Source: Acinetobacter ursingii DSM 16037 = CIP 107286 | GTDB lineage: Bacteria; Pseudomonadota; Gammaproteobacteria; Pseudomonadales; Moraxellaceae | Reading direction: 5' to 3' | Assembly: GCF_000368825.1 (NCBI RefSeq) | Contig: NZ_KB849715.1 | Coordinates: forward strand, 296,621 to 360,620 | DNA length: 64,000 nt | Shown: in pieces, positions 37,219 through 46,235 of the stretch | Numbering within the stretch: the stretch's first letter is position 1 | How the letters are laid out: each line of letters starts with the position of its first letter | The notes under the pieces: model-generated | What the model was told of the DNA's origin: nothing | What the model saw: the letters and a program-made list of their open reading frames with translations, nothing else | Database searches by the model: none | Translations under genes and position numbers: made by a program

Positions 37219-38250
37219 TTATGATTGAGACTGATGTCTCATTTCAAAGGCTTTAACAGCTTTAATTCTCTCAGGCGTTGCTGGATGGGTTGAAAGAAAT
37301 TTAAATGGTGAATTCTGATCCTGACTTTCATCTTCATCACCCAGTCTTTGTAGAAAGTTGGCAAAATGAATAACCTGAATTTGATGACGATGCATAGTTT
37401 GCAAAGCGTATTGATCTGCTTCAGCCTCAAAATTTCTTGAATAATTTGCTCCTGCCAAAGCCAACGGCATGGTGGTGAACAGATCGGAACTGTCCCCAGT
37501 AATCGCAACATATAACACGCTTAGTCCCAAACTAGATAAAGCCTGTTGCAAACTATGGCGTTTGATTAAATGTCCTTGCTCATGCGCCAAAACACCTATA
37601 ATTTCCTGATCATTCTTTGCCAGTTGCACTAGCTCATCGGTCAAGATAATGGTGTGATTGGGTAATGCCAAGGCATTCGCTCCAATTTGACCGCCTCCAC
37701 GAAAAACCAGTTGAGCAGGTTGTCCTTCTGCGACGTAGGCCAAATATTCTTTTTGAATCTGTTGTTGACGTGACTTTGGCAACTGACTCGGCGTTGTCCA
37801 ATCGAGTACATATCGTTCAGCCTCATTGCCAAGCTGAGTTAAACTCTGTTCTGGTAACTGATACGCGACAATATGTGCAGCTTGTGGAATCCCCCATTTT
37901 ACAATCCCAAATGCAAAGGCCACCATAAAAAGCACACTACACAAAATCAGCGTAGGTGAACGTTCAAGTTTCCAAATGGAATGATGCAGTGTTTTATTTC
38001 CCAGTTCAAACCAATCTGGTAATTCGTCACTAAACTCTATGCGCGCATCATCAGGCAGCTCAATCACGGGTCTTAGTTCACCCAAAGCACCAATCAAGAT
38101 CATGTCCTGATACTGATATTGGCGAATGGATTCACCATCCTCCTCATAACGAACTTGTACGCTGTTATGGTCGAATGGAGAAATCTGAGCTTGGCGTGGT
38201 TTGGATACCACACCATCATAAAAAATAACAGAAGTAGATAAAGACATCAT
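37219..38250 (-). CDS. M48-family membrane metalloprotease
   Basis: Zinc protease of about 343 residues. An N-terminal soluble region to residue 98 is followed by a membrane helix (about 100-120) and then a protease domain with HEQGH near residue 225 and a third ligand Glu in NFEAEADQYALQ. Two adjacent ATGs (38250, 38247) and a GTG six bases earlier are possible starts. The gene follows the DUF898 membrane protein gene, a pair seen together in many proteobacteria. Confidence 0.88.
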   Translation of the reverse strand: MMSLSTSVIFYDGVVSKPRQAQISPFDHNSVQVRYEEDGESIRQYQYQDMILIGALGELRPVIELPDDARIEFSDELPDWFELGNKTLHHSIWKLERSPTLILCSVLFMVAFAFGIVKWGIPQAAHIVAYQLPEQSLTQLGNEAERYVLDWTTPSQLPKSRQQQIQKEYLAYVAEGQPAQLVFRGGGQIGANALALPNHTIILTDELVQLAKNDQEIIGVLAHEQGHLIKRHSLQQALSSLGLSVLYVAITGDSSDLFTTMPLALAGANYSRNFEAEADQYALQTMHRHQIQVIHFANFLQRLGDEDESQDQNSPFKFLSTHPATPERIKAVKAFEMRHQSQS

Positions 38251-38265
38251 AAGCACTTATCGATG

Positions 38266-39357
38266 TTATAAAGAAATATCGATATCAAAAATATCGCTAA
38301 TTTCTTCTGCAACGGCACTAATATCATGTTGTGCCAAATTCATCATTTCATCAGGGTCGTCATTTAAGGTTAAAGTAAGTGACTCAATCTGATATTTATA
38401 AATTCGCACCGCAGCCCACGCCGACATTAATCCCAAAGTCAGTGCTTTGGCAATCCAGTTAGTTGCAACAATCCAAGTATAACGCCACTGATTACAGTCA
38501 GTTGCAAACACACTTTGACCGATGGACACATTATTCCATGTCGTAATAAATATTCTGGCAACCACCAATGGTCCAATAAACAATAAACCAAAGATATATA
38601 CAGCAATTGCCATATAAATTCCCGCCGAATTACCTGAACGTATTAATCCGAAAGCCAGCCCACCTGCAACTGCTAAAATCACCAAAAAGATTAATACTGG
38701 AAAATAAACGGCTTTCATATATTCAGCCCATTTGGCATGTAATTGAAAGTTGAGCTGTCCAGCATACAAGTGATTGATACAATAACGTTTATATAAATAA
38801 ATCAAATATGGAGTAAAAATACCCAGTGTAAAAATATAAATTAAAATAGATTTTAAAAACAGCACATACGCATCTTTAGAACTTCCTGCAAAGTAAAATC
38901 GGCTATTGGCATATTTACTATTTCTAGCTGTAAAGCGCAAAGTAGCACGAATTAACCACGGTACCGCCAGATATAAAATCGCTATACCAATCAACGTAGC
39001 CGTCATTGAATATTGGGAAATGACTGAAATAGCCACATAAATTCCAATCGCAATCAAACGTCCAAATAAGATTTTTGTAGGGATACCCGTAAAATCAAAC
39101 TTACGATGAAAAAATTCGGTATTGCCATAAAAATAGCGAAGACGGCGTACTTTTGCCCAAGGTGCATAAATACTTAAAGTAATAATGGTTAATACAATAT
39201 TTACGATCCAAATACCAAAATATTCCATCGCCTGACCATGAAACTGAAAGCGATACTGTTTACCTGAATATTCTAATCCTGTTTTTTCAGGAGGTACTGG
39301 TGCAGAAGGATAATCTAATTCATCTTGATTTAAAGGAAATGATTCTGAGTTTTGCAT
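38266..39357 (-). CDS. YjgN/DUF898 membrane protein
   Basis: 363 residues with about eight hydrophobic helices. The family pattern is YRFQFHGQAMEYFGIWIVNI near residue 35, WAKVRRLRYFYGNTEF, and AVRIYKYQIESLTL near the C-terminus. The N-terminal 30 residues are Pro/Asp rich and cytoplasmic. It lies immediately upstream of the M48 protease gene. The role of the pair is unknown. Confidence 0.88.
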   Translation of the reverse strand: MQNSESFPLNQDELDYPSAPVPPEKTGLEYSGKQYRFQFHGQAMEYFGIWIVNIVLTIITLSIYAPWAKVRRLRYFYGNTEFFHRKFDFTGIPTKILFGRLIAIGIYVAISVISQYSMTATLIGIAILYLAVPWLIRATLRFTARNSKYANSRFYFAGSSKDAYVLFLKSILIYIFTLGIFTPYLIYLYKRYCINHLYAGQLNFQLHAKWAEYMKAVYFPVLIFLVILAVAGGLAFGLIRSGNSAGIYMAIAVYIFGLLFIGPLVVARIFITTWNNVSIGQSVFATDCNQWRYTWIVATNWIAKALTLGLMSAWAAVRIYKYQIESLTLTLNDDPDEMMNLAQHDISAVAEEISDIFDIDISL

Positions 39358-39498
39358 TGTTTGCCTAATATTTTATTTTTGATCGTTTGAACAAATTTTA
39401 CAGAGTAAAATGAATAAAGCCCCGATATGTTACTCATATTACAGGGCAATTTCTAGTCAGACGAGGCTATTAAATGAAAATAGTTCTTATTTGTAAAT

Positions 39499-40335
39499 TT
39501 AACTTTTCAATTGAACCGCATGAAACTGCAAATGGTCATCCATGAAGCTCTGAATAAAATAATAGCCGTGATCATATCCAGCATGCTGTCTTAAACTCAG
39601 TTTTTGTCCCACCTTATGACAGGCTTGCTCGAATAAATCGGGATTTAACTGACTATAAAATTGATCATCTAAACCCTGATCAATCAAGATTTCAGCAAAT
39701 AATGCCCCTTTTTGTTCAATTAAAGCGGTTGCATCATGTTGTTTCCAGACACCACGATCATCGCCCAAATAATTTGAAAAAGCTTTCTCACCCCACGGGC
39801 ATTGACTTGGCGCACAAATCGGTGCAAAAGCAGAAACTGATTTAAACTTTTCAGGATATTTGAGTGCAAGTGTTAAGGCACCATGCCCGCCCATACTGTG
39901 GCCAAAAATTCCGATTTGATCTTGAATCACAGGAAATTCCGCTTGCACTAAAGGATAAAGTTCCTCAAGCAAGTAACGTTCCATTTGATAATGTTCTGCC
40001 CACGGCGCTTGAGTCGCATTAATATAAAACCCTGCACCCAACCCCAAATCCCAATGATCCCCTTGAGCCACATCTTCACCACGTGGCGACGTATCTGGCG
40101 TGATTAAAATCAGATCAAGTTGAGCAGCCAATCGTTGTGCATGCGCCTTAATCGCAAAGGTTTCCTCAGTACAAGTCAGACCTGCAAGATAAAACAATGC
40201 CGAACATTGTTCGCCTTTCAATGCCGCTGGTGGCAAAAATACCCCAAATTTACTTGTACCTTTTAATGCGTTGGATGGGCATTGATAAATACGTTGTTCA
40301 CCATCAAAGCAGCGATTTTTTTGCAACATTTGCAT
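39499..40335 (-). CDS. fghA: S-formylglutathione hydrolase
   Basis: Esterase-fold enzyme that releases formate from S-formylglutathione in formaldehyde detoxification. It has 278 residues from ATG 40335, with GAGG about nine bases upstream inside the preceding gene; longer frames are spurious. The nucleophile lies in GHSMGGHGALTLAL, the His in HAGYDHGYYF, and the Asp in IDQGLDDQFY. It overlaps the C13 peptidase gene by 32 bases. No adhC is adjacent here. Confidence 0.93.
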   Translation of the reverse strand: MQMLQKNRCFDGEQRIYQCPSNALKGTSKFGVFLPPAALKGEQCSALFYLAGLTCTEETFAIKAHAQRLAAQLDLILITPDTSPRGEDVAQGDHWDLGLGAGFYINATQAPWAEHYQMERYLLEELYPLVQAEFPVIQDQIGIFGHSMGGHGALTLALKYPEKFKSVSAFAPICAPSQCPWGEKAFSNYLGDDRGVWKQHDATALIEQKGALFAEILIDQGLDDQFYSQLNPDLFEQACHKVGQKLSLRQHAGYDHGYYFIQSFMDDHLQFHAVQLKS

Positions 40336-41740
40336 GTTTTTTATCCTCGTGTTTGGCAGCAGTCGTAGTTTGAGGGAGATTTTGTTGAGGGAATAAATGT
40401 TGTTCAAGTTGTGGCAACATCAATTCCATATTTTTACCCATGACCCATTGTGGTTCTGAAGGTTCAAAGCCTTGTGCAGACTCCCACTTGGCAACAGTAT
40501 CCTGAGCTTGCTTAAATGCATCTTTCATCGTATGTTGATCACGCATCGCCTGATCAAACAGGGCACGACCAAAATAAGTATAATCCGCTTCATTGGTACA
40601 GCCGAACGACTGACGATCTGCCGCAGAAGCTGTGATAATCAGCGTATCAGGTGACTGAAGTGCAGGAATAAAACTTCCAGAAAAGCACGACGAAATCACA
40701 ATCACTCGCCAGCGAATCCCTGATTTATCAAGAGTTTCACGTAACCATTTTGGATCGACCTGATGCAAGTCCAACGGCGCATTTTCCATTTCAAATTCGT
40801 TGGGCGCACCATGCGAAGTCATGTATAAAAACAAAACGTCGCTTTCTTTATTCATTTGCTGGCCCATACGACGTAATGCTGCCCCAATACTTGTTTGAGA
40901 GGCTATAGGCACCTCTGTGCGGGTATCTGGGTTATTGATTAACATCATCGAACGGCCAAACGTGCCAAAACGTGTATCAAACTGCTCCTTGATCCGCATA
41001 ATTTCCGACTTGAATACATCTTGATAGCTAGCACCCGCAACACCGAGAAAATACCAGTGGCTTTGCGCAAACTCACCATATTGGATCTGTTCAAGCGACT
41101 GATTGAGTAAGCGACTCTGGGCATAAAAAGCATCTTCAGTAAACGTCGGCGCAACATCTTCAACTTTCCAGATCGGCTGACTACGTACCGAACCTTGCCA
41201 AACCACCAGTGTGACTAGCGTGGCAATCATAATCAAAGCACGTTCCCACCACGGCCATTTTAGCTCACGTGCAAATACCCAAACCACAGCCAAACTTTGC
41301 CAGACAAATAACACCATAAAGAGTGTCGGTAAATAGTCATAAGTAATGTAAGGGAGGTAATCGAGCTGTCCCAGAAACTGAATAAAACTTTGCAGTAAGG
41401 CGATATTGGTATCCAGCACTAACCATAAAATGGCAGGCACCAACATCAAGCGGGCGTTATTGGTTCGCTGTGAAAGAAAAATCCCGACAATAAGAGCAAG
41501 AAACGGCCAAAGCGCATAACTCACTAAACCTTGAGAATTAAACTGACCATCCTGCCCAGCGACCAACCAGCTAAATAATGTATTAGCCGCGCCGCCAAGC
41601 ACTCCCCAGACCAACAATTGAAAAATCGAGGGATGGACAATTTGTAAACAACGGCGTGACCCTAAAAATAACCACATCCCAGCAATTTGGTTGCTTTTGA
41701 AATCATGCCAAAAATTGATGGAGGGCTTCAGGTCAATCAT
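40304..41740 (-). CDS. Membrane-anchored C13-family (caspase-like) peptidase
   Basis: 478 residues: about six membrane helices up to residue 175, then a caspase-fold domain. The catalytic His is in LYMTSHGAPNEF and the Cys in VIVISSCFSGSF. This fits the proteobacterial C13 (legumain-like) membrane proteins. The substrate is unknown. Its 3' end overlaps the start of the S-formylglutathione hydrolase gene by 32 bases, which suggests coupled translation though not a shared role. Confidence 0.88.
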   Translation of the reverse strand: MIDLKPSINFWHDFKSNQIAGMWLFLGSRRCLQIVHPSIFQLLVWGVLGGAANTLFSWLVAGQDGQFNSQGLVSYALWPFLALIVGIFLSQRTNNARLMLVPAILWLVLDTNIALLQSFIQFLGQLDYLPYITYDYLPTLFMVLFVWQSLAVVWVFARELKWPWWERALIMIATLVTLVVWQGSVRSQPIWKVEDVAPTFTEDAFYAQSRLLNQSLEQIQYGEFAQSHWYFLGVAGASYQDVFKSEIMRIKEQFDTRFGTFGRSMMLINNPDTRTEVPIASQTSIGAALRRMGQQMNKESDVLFLYMTSHGAPNEFEMENAPLDLHQVDPKWLRETLDKSGIRWRVIVISSCFSGSFIPALQSPDTLIITASAADRQSFGCTNEADYTYFGRALFDQAMRDQHTMKDAFKQAQDTVAKWESAQGFEPSEPQWVMGKNMELMLPQLEQHLFPQQNLPQTTTAAKHEDKKHANVAKKSLL

Positions 41741-41859
41741 AGAAAATTATTCAGGAGTGATAATGCATAATCAGTTTATGCTTGCGTGGAATTATATCAA
41801 TAATGCTTTTATCTATATAACAAATATTTGGATATTATTGAAGCAATGATCACAATTCA

Positions 41860-42660
41860 TCACAGAGCAAGCTGAAAATACGCATCAAAACGGCAAGCAT
41901 CCCCCAACCATTGATGATCGGGCGTTTGTTGATTAAGAAAAATAGCATGTCGCGGACGTTTTACAATGACCCGTTTCGCCACTTGTTTCGCCAAAGGCAG
42001 TAACGCATCGCCTAAATCCATTTCACCTTGCTCTGGTAAAAGTAAATGCAAAAGTTGCATTTGTTTTTTAACCTGTGCCTGTTTTTTAATGGCCTGTTGA
42101 TGTTGATCACGCTGTGGAAACATAGGGTCAAGATAGATCACATCTACCTGTTGATGCTGCTGAATACATGACTGCAAGTAATCCGCAGAATCTATGAAAA
42201 CCAAATGTATCCGATCAACAATCTGTTTTAAAAATGGATCATTCTGTGCTTGAAAATGGCTATCTTCAAGCAACGTAAATAAAATCGGATGTCGTTCGAG
42301 CAATGTCACCTTTGCACCCAAATGCGCCATCAGTAAACTATCGTGACCTAAACCTGCTGTCGCATCGATCAATTGTGGCGCTTCGCTAAGTTGACAGGCA
42401 CGTGCAATCATTTCTGACTTAATACTGGCGCGTTTTAAACGAGAAACTTCCGCTTTCCAGTCTGGTTGCATTCGCATGCCATTGGCACATAACCACAAAC
42501 CTTGTTCATCTACACAAAGTGCCAAATCAGGATGCTGTCTAAAAAAACGCGCATTGAGCTGTTCCACTTCACACACATCAATCTCTACCCCTCGCTGAGA
42601 CAAGACTTGCTGATAGTGATGCGCAGCATTTAAATAAGAGGCAGTAGAAAATAATTGCAT
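41860..42660 (-). CDS. rsmJ: 16S rRNA (guanine1516-N2)-methyltransferase RsmJ
   Basis: SAM-dependent methyltransferase of 266 residues that acts on G1516 of 16S rRNA. Motif [21 protein letters not shown], and the catalytic [13 protein letters not shown] are diagnostic. It has a basic C-terminal end. It starts 22 bases after the uppP stop and may be cotranscribed with tsaB and uppP. Confidence 0.93.
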   Translation of the reverse strand: MQLFSTASYLNAAHHYQQVLSQRGVEIDVCEVEQLNARFFRQHPDLALCVDEQGLWLCANGMRMQPDWKAEVSRLKRASIKSEMIARACQLSEAPQLIDATAGLGHDSLLMAHLGAKVTLLERHPILFTLLEDSHFQAQNDPFLKQIVDRIHLVFIDSADYLQSCIQQHQQVDVIYLDPMFPQRDQHQQAIKKQAQVKKQMQLLHLLLPEQGEMDLGDALLPLAKQVAKRVIVKRPRHAIFLNQQTPDHQWLGDACRFDAYFQLAL

Positions 42661-42682
42661 GATGATTAACTAAAACTCCTGA

Positions 42683-43510
42683 TTACCACAATTTCCAGCC
42701 CGTAAAAGCAAAAAGTAAAATAATGAGCCCAGAAAAAATTCGATACCATGCAAAAATCATAAAGTCACGTTTTGCCACATAAGCCACCAAAGCACGAATC
42801 AATAATAGCGCGGAAATAAATGAAACCAGCAGTCCTACAGCTAAAACGATCCAGTCCTGTTGTCCTTGAAATACATCATGACTTTGATATAAATCAAGCA
42901 ACCCTGCACCAATAATCACAGGAATTCCAAGAAAAAAAGAGAATTCGGTGGCGGCTTTACGCGATACACCTAAAAACATCGCACCAATAATCGTCGCACC
43001 AGAACGTGAAGTCCCCGGAATCAAAGACAATACTTGAATTAAACCAATCCAGATGGCTTGCTTAAAGGTGATATTTTCAACTTCAACCGCATTGACTTTG
43101 GGTGGATTTTTTTCGATCCACATAATGATCAAACCGCCCACGATCAATCCCACGGCAACGGCAATATCATTAAATAATAAATCTTTTACGGTTTGCCCAA
43201 AAGTGAGACCCACCAAGATAATCGGTATAGAAGCGATGATCAGACTAATCGCCAAATGACGCCCTTTGGCTTCACCTGTCACCATACCAATAGCTGCACC
43301 CCAAAGGCGTGACCAATACTCATAAATCACCGCGGCAATTGCGCCCATCTGGATCGCAACCACAAAAACTGCACTTTTCTCAGGTGTCCAAAAATTTAAT
43401 AATTCAGAGGCTAAAATTAGGTGTCCAGTGCTTGAAATTGGAAGAAATTCTGTAATTCCTTCCACAATTCCCATAATCGCCGCTTTTAAAAGCAGTAAAA
43501 AATCCATCAT
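42683..43510 (-). CDS. uppP: Undecaprenyl-diphosphatase
   Basis: Inner-membrane phosphatase that recycles the undecaprenyl carrier for peptidoglycan synthesis and confers bacitracin tolerance. It has 275 residues, about eight helices. The active-site motifs are VEGITEFLPISSTGH near the N-terminus and PGTSRSGATI in the middle. Its start overlaps the tsaB stop (ATGA). Confidence 0.96.
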   Translation of the reverse strand: MMDFLLLLKAAIMGIVEGITEFLPISSTGHLILASELLNFWTPEKSAVFVVAIQMGAIAAVIYEYWSRLWGAAIGMVTGEAKGRHLAISLIIASIPIILVGLTFGQTVKDLLFNDIAVAVGLIVGGLIIMWIEKNPPKVNAVEVENITFKQAIWIGLIQVLSLIPGTSRSGATIIGAMFLGVSRKAATEFSFFLGIPVIIGAGLLDLYQSHDVFQGQQDWIVLAVGLLVSFISALLLIRALVAYVAKRDFMIFAWYRIFSGLIILLFAFTGWKLW

Positions 43511-44187
43511 TTTTTCTCGTTCGGCTTACCTTGTTCTGCAATTTTTTTCCAAGCATTGTCCCTTAAATAGACGGGTAATGCCTGCTCAGCACTAACCCAG
43601 TGCTTTTGTTTGGCATAATATCGGGCGAGTATTGCAATATCTCGGGCAGACGGGCTGATCATACTGTGTTGTTCTGAAATTGGAGAGGAAATAAGTTTAG
43701 CTCCCGACCCCACACAGCTAAACTGGGCAAAAGACGTTGCCATGTCGTAACTTAACAGTTGTTCTTCGCCTTGCAGTTGCATGATGCCATCTGTATCACA
43801 GCTAAAATTTGCCAGATACACTTCCTGCATCCGCGCATCCAAAACCGCCGTCACCTGACTGAGTTGTAATTCACGATAAGCCGCTTGTGCCAAAGCTTGC
43901 AGAGTAGAAACTGGAATCACAGGCAAATCATTGGCCCAAGCCAGAGCTTGCGTTACTGCCGCATTAATACGGACACCACTAAAGGAACCTGGCCCACGAC
44001 TAAATGCAATCGCAGTTAGATCGCTATAACTGAGTTGTGTCTGTTGCAATGCCTGCTCAATCATCGGCAAGATGGTACGTGTTTGCGCCTTCGCTTGCGT
44101 ATCCAGTTGAAAAAAAAGCTCATTTGATTCATCAATCAAACAAACTGAACAATGATCATTTGCCGTTTCCAATGCCAGCACGTTCAT
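43507..44187 (-). CDS. tsaB: tRNA threonylcarbamoyladenosine biosynthesis protein TsaB
   Basis: Non-catalytic partner of TsaD and TsaE in t6A37 tRNA modification. It has 226 residues. It begins MNVLALETANDHCSVCL, with the actin-like fold and the segment SRGPGSFSGVRI that binds TsaD. Length and start are normal. It is the first gene of the tsaB-uppP-rsmJ set. Confidence 0.94.
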   Translation of the reverse strand: MNVLALETANDHCSVCLIDESNELFFQLDTQAKAQTRTILPMIEQALQQTQLSYSDLTAIAFSRGPGSFSGVRINAAVTQALAWANDLPVIPVSTLQALAQAAYRELQLSQVTAVLDARMQEVYLANFSCDTDGIMQLQGEEQLLSYDMATSFAQFSCVGSGAKLISSPISEQHSMISPSARDIAILARYYAKQKHWVSAEQALPVYLRDNAWKKIAEQGKPNEKK

Positions 44188-44312
44188 GCAACTTCACGCC
44201 ATTATCTTTTAAAAAACGTGGGCTATCATACTCTACAACACTAATTTAGGCGAGAATTTGAGTTTTGCTGATACAAAAAACTGTGCTCTAGCAATACAAC
44301 GAAAAGCACGCA

Positions 44313-44843
44313 CTAAAATGAAAACGGCTTGAGTTGCATAAATCTTTTATAGTGTTCTGCATAATGTAAAGCGCTCAGACGTAATTTTGCAGCACCAGTT
44401 TCGTCCAGTGTTTTAACAATTTTACCTGGAGAACCCATGACCACTGAGTTATCTGGAATCACCTTACCTTCTGGAATTAATGCATTCGCACCAATAATAC
44501 AATTTTTACCAATGACCGCATGATTTAACACCACAGCATTGATCCCAATCAGACTATTTTCACCAATCGTGCAACCATGCAACATGGCTTGATGTCCAAC
44601 CGTGACATAATCTCCAATATGAAGCTCAATCCCTGCATCGGTATGTAATACAGCATTTTCCTGAATATTGGTAAAATGTCCTAGACGGATTGGACTATTA
44701 TCTGCACGAATCACGGCGCCAAACCAGACACTGACCTGTTGCCCTAATTCCACCTGACCAATCACTGTGGCATTGTCTGCAATCCATCCGTCCCACGGTT
44801 CAATCAATGCTTTTGGTGAATGTCCTTCAAAGCTGTACATCAT
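44313..44843 (-). CDS. Gamma-carbonic-anhydrase-like hexapeptide protein
   Basis: 176 residues from ATG 44843, with AGGA about ten bases upstream; the long frame to 44987 runs back into the Nudix gene and is rejected. The left-handed beta-helix repeats include VSVWFGAVIRAD, NIQENAVLHTD and VTVGHQAMLHG, with the three His metal ligands in the last two. The C-terminal helix is LHYAEHYKRFMQL. It is of the YrdA/PaaY type. Actual activity is unproven in this family. Confidence 0.9.
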   Translation of the reverse strand: MMYSFEGHSPKALIEPWDGWIADNATVIGQVELGQQVSVWFGAVIRADNSPIRLGHFTNIQENAVLHTDAGIELHIGDYVTVGHQAMLHGCTIGENSLIGINAVVLNHAVIGKNCIIGANALIPEGKVIPDNSVVMGSPGKIVKTLDETGAAKLRLSALHYAEHYKRFMQLKPFSF

Positions 44844-44875
44844 AATGGCAGCATCCTGTTTAGTTGGTGGTGGAA

Positions 44876-45481
44876 TTAAAATTTGCGGGGCTGAAAATGT
44901 GGCGAATTTAGAAGAAAAGGCCAGTCTTTCTGATAATTCAACCCGTAATGAAACAATGAAATTAACATTCTTGCAGTTAATCCCCAAATGACCTCATTTT
45001 CTACTTGTAGACTTGGAAAATATAGTGATTGATGTGCATATTTCACTTCATATGGCGTTGCAGGCGCACTGAGGAGTTGATTTAAAGATGCAAAAAAAAT
45101 GCGATCAATTTCGGTCGGTTGAGCAATCAAATCAACGTTAGGAGGAATGAGTCCTACAATGGGTTTAACTAGCATCCCATTACGCGCACGTTGCATCGGT
45201 AAATCACCAATCAACTCAACATCGAAAGGATTGAGAGCCGTTTCTTCTTGAGCTTCTCTTAATGCGACTACGATATTACTGGTATCACCAGCATCACGTT
45301 TCCCACCTGGAAATGAAACTTCACCCGCATGATTGGATAATTGGGTGGAACGGCGCGTCAACAAAACTTTAGGATGGTGTTCATTGGTAATCGCAATTAA
45401 CACTGCAGCCTGTGCAGGCGAAGTACGTTTTGAGAACCGTAAGCGTTGCTGCAAAAGATGCGTGAGTTCCTGCTCTACCAT
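44876..45481 (-). CDS. nudL: CoA-pyrophosphatase-type Nudix hydrolase
   Basis: 201 residues. The Nudix box occurs within FPGGKRDAGDTSNIVVALRE followed by AQEETAL, and the CoA signature (LTRRSTQLSNHAGEVSFPGG) points to the NudL/YeaB subfamily that hydrolyses coenzyme A. It is divergent from a second Nudix gene and 32 bases upstream of the carbonic-anhydrase-like gene. Confidence 0.87.
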   Translation of the reverse strand: MVEQELTHLLQQRLRFSKRTSPAQAAVLIAITNEHHPKVLLTRRSTQLSNHAGEVSFPGGKRDAGDTSNIVVALREAQEETALNPFDVELIGDLPMQRARNGMLVKPIVGLIPPNVDLIAQPTEIDRIFFASLNQLLSAPATPYEVKYAHQSLYFPSLQVENEVIWGLTARMLISLFHYGLNYQKDWPFLLNSPHFQPRKF

Positions 45482-45602
45482 GCTTCTCTCTCTGTTTTCT
45501 TATCTTTTCATCATAGCTGAAAAATGCGTGGCTTCGTATAGAAATGATGCGAAAGTCCAAAATTTCAGTTATGCTGAGGCATCCTTATCGTTGATGATCA
45601 TT

Positions 45603-46151
45603 ATGAGTTTTTGCACCGTTTGTGGACATGAAACTGAAGATAAAATTCCGTTAGGCGACCATCAGCTTCGTCGTGTATGTACACATTGTGGGAATATTCA
45701 TTATGAAAACCCAAAACTGATTTGTGGCGCTTTGGCTATTTGGGAAAATAAAGTCTTGTTATGTCGTCGTGCCATTGAACCTCGTTATGGGTTATGGACA
45801 CTGCCAGCGGGATACATGGAGTTATTTGAAACCATGGAACAAGGTGCGGCACGTGAAACTCGCGAAGAAGCTGAGGCTGAGATCGACATTGAACATTTAT
45901 ATTGCATGTACAACATTCCCCGCATTGGCCAAATCTATGTTCTATTTAAAGCAAACTTGAAAGAAGGTTATTTTGGTGCTGGCGAAGAAAGTATTGAATG
46001 TCGCTTATTTGAAGAACATGAGATTCCGTGGGGGGAATTGGCTTTTCCAAGTGTAGAACGCACATTAAGACATTATTTTGAAGACCGAAAAATACAAAAA
46101 TTTCCAGTTCATTTGGAAACATTAGGTACACGCTTAGATCATACAGGTTAA
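45603..46151 (+). CDS. Zinc-ribbon Nudix hydrolase
   Basis: 182 residues from ATG 45603; the frame is open further left but that part overlaps the divergent Nudix gene. The N-terminus is a zinc ribbon, CTVCGH and CTHCGN, followed by the Nudix domain with GYMELFETMEQGAARETREE then AEAE. The layout resembles ADP-ribose/NADH pyrophosphatase-like enzymes. Substrate not determined. Confidence 0.88.
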   Translation: MSFCTVCGHETEDKIPLGDHQLRRVCTHCGNIHYENPKLICGALAIWENKVLLCRRAIEPRYGLWTLPAGYMELFETMEQGAARETREEAEAEIDIEHLYCMYNIPRIGQIYVLFKANLKEGYFGAGEESIECRLFEEHEIPWGELAFPSVERTLRHYFEDRKIQKFPVHLETLGTRLDHTG

Positions 46152-46189
46152 CTTTAAAATATTTAAAAATCCTAGAGATAAGTCGATAT

Positions 46190-46220
46190 AAACAGGGAAA
46201 TCATGATGATTCCCCTGTTT
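46190..46220. terminator. Terminator between the Nudix gene and filF
   Basis: AAACAGGGAAATCAT (46190-46204) and the opposite arm (46206-46220) pair with one mismatch around a single central base, with AT-rich tails on both sides. Confidence 0.65.
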
Positions 46221-46235
46221 TAATTTTAGAACTGA

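Noticed and set aside
40336..40407. Extended N-terminus of S-formylglutathione hydrolase
   Set aside because: The added residues overlap the C13 gene and do not fit the family; ATG 40335 has a good ribosome site.
44844..44987. Longer start for the carbonic-anhydrase-like gene
   Set aside because: It would overlap the end of the Nudix gene; the family sequence starts at 44843 and has its own ribosome site.
45333..45602. N-terminal extension of the zinc-ribbon Nudix protein
   Set aside because: It overlaps the divergent Nudix gene and reads as its antisense; the zinc-ribbon domain starts cleanly at 45603.
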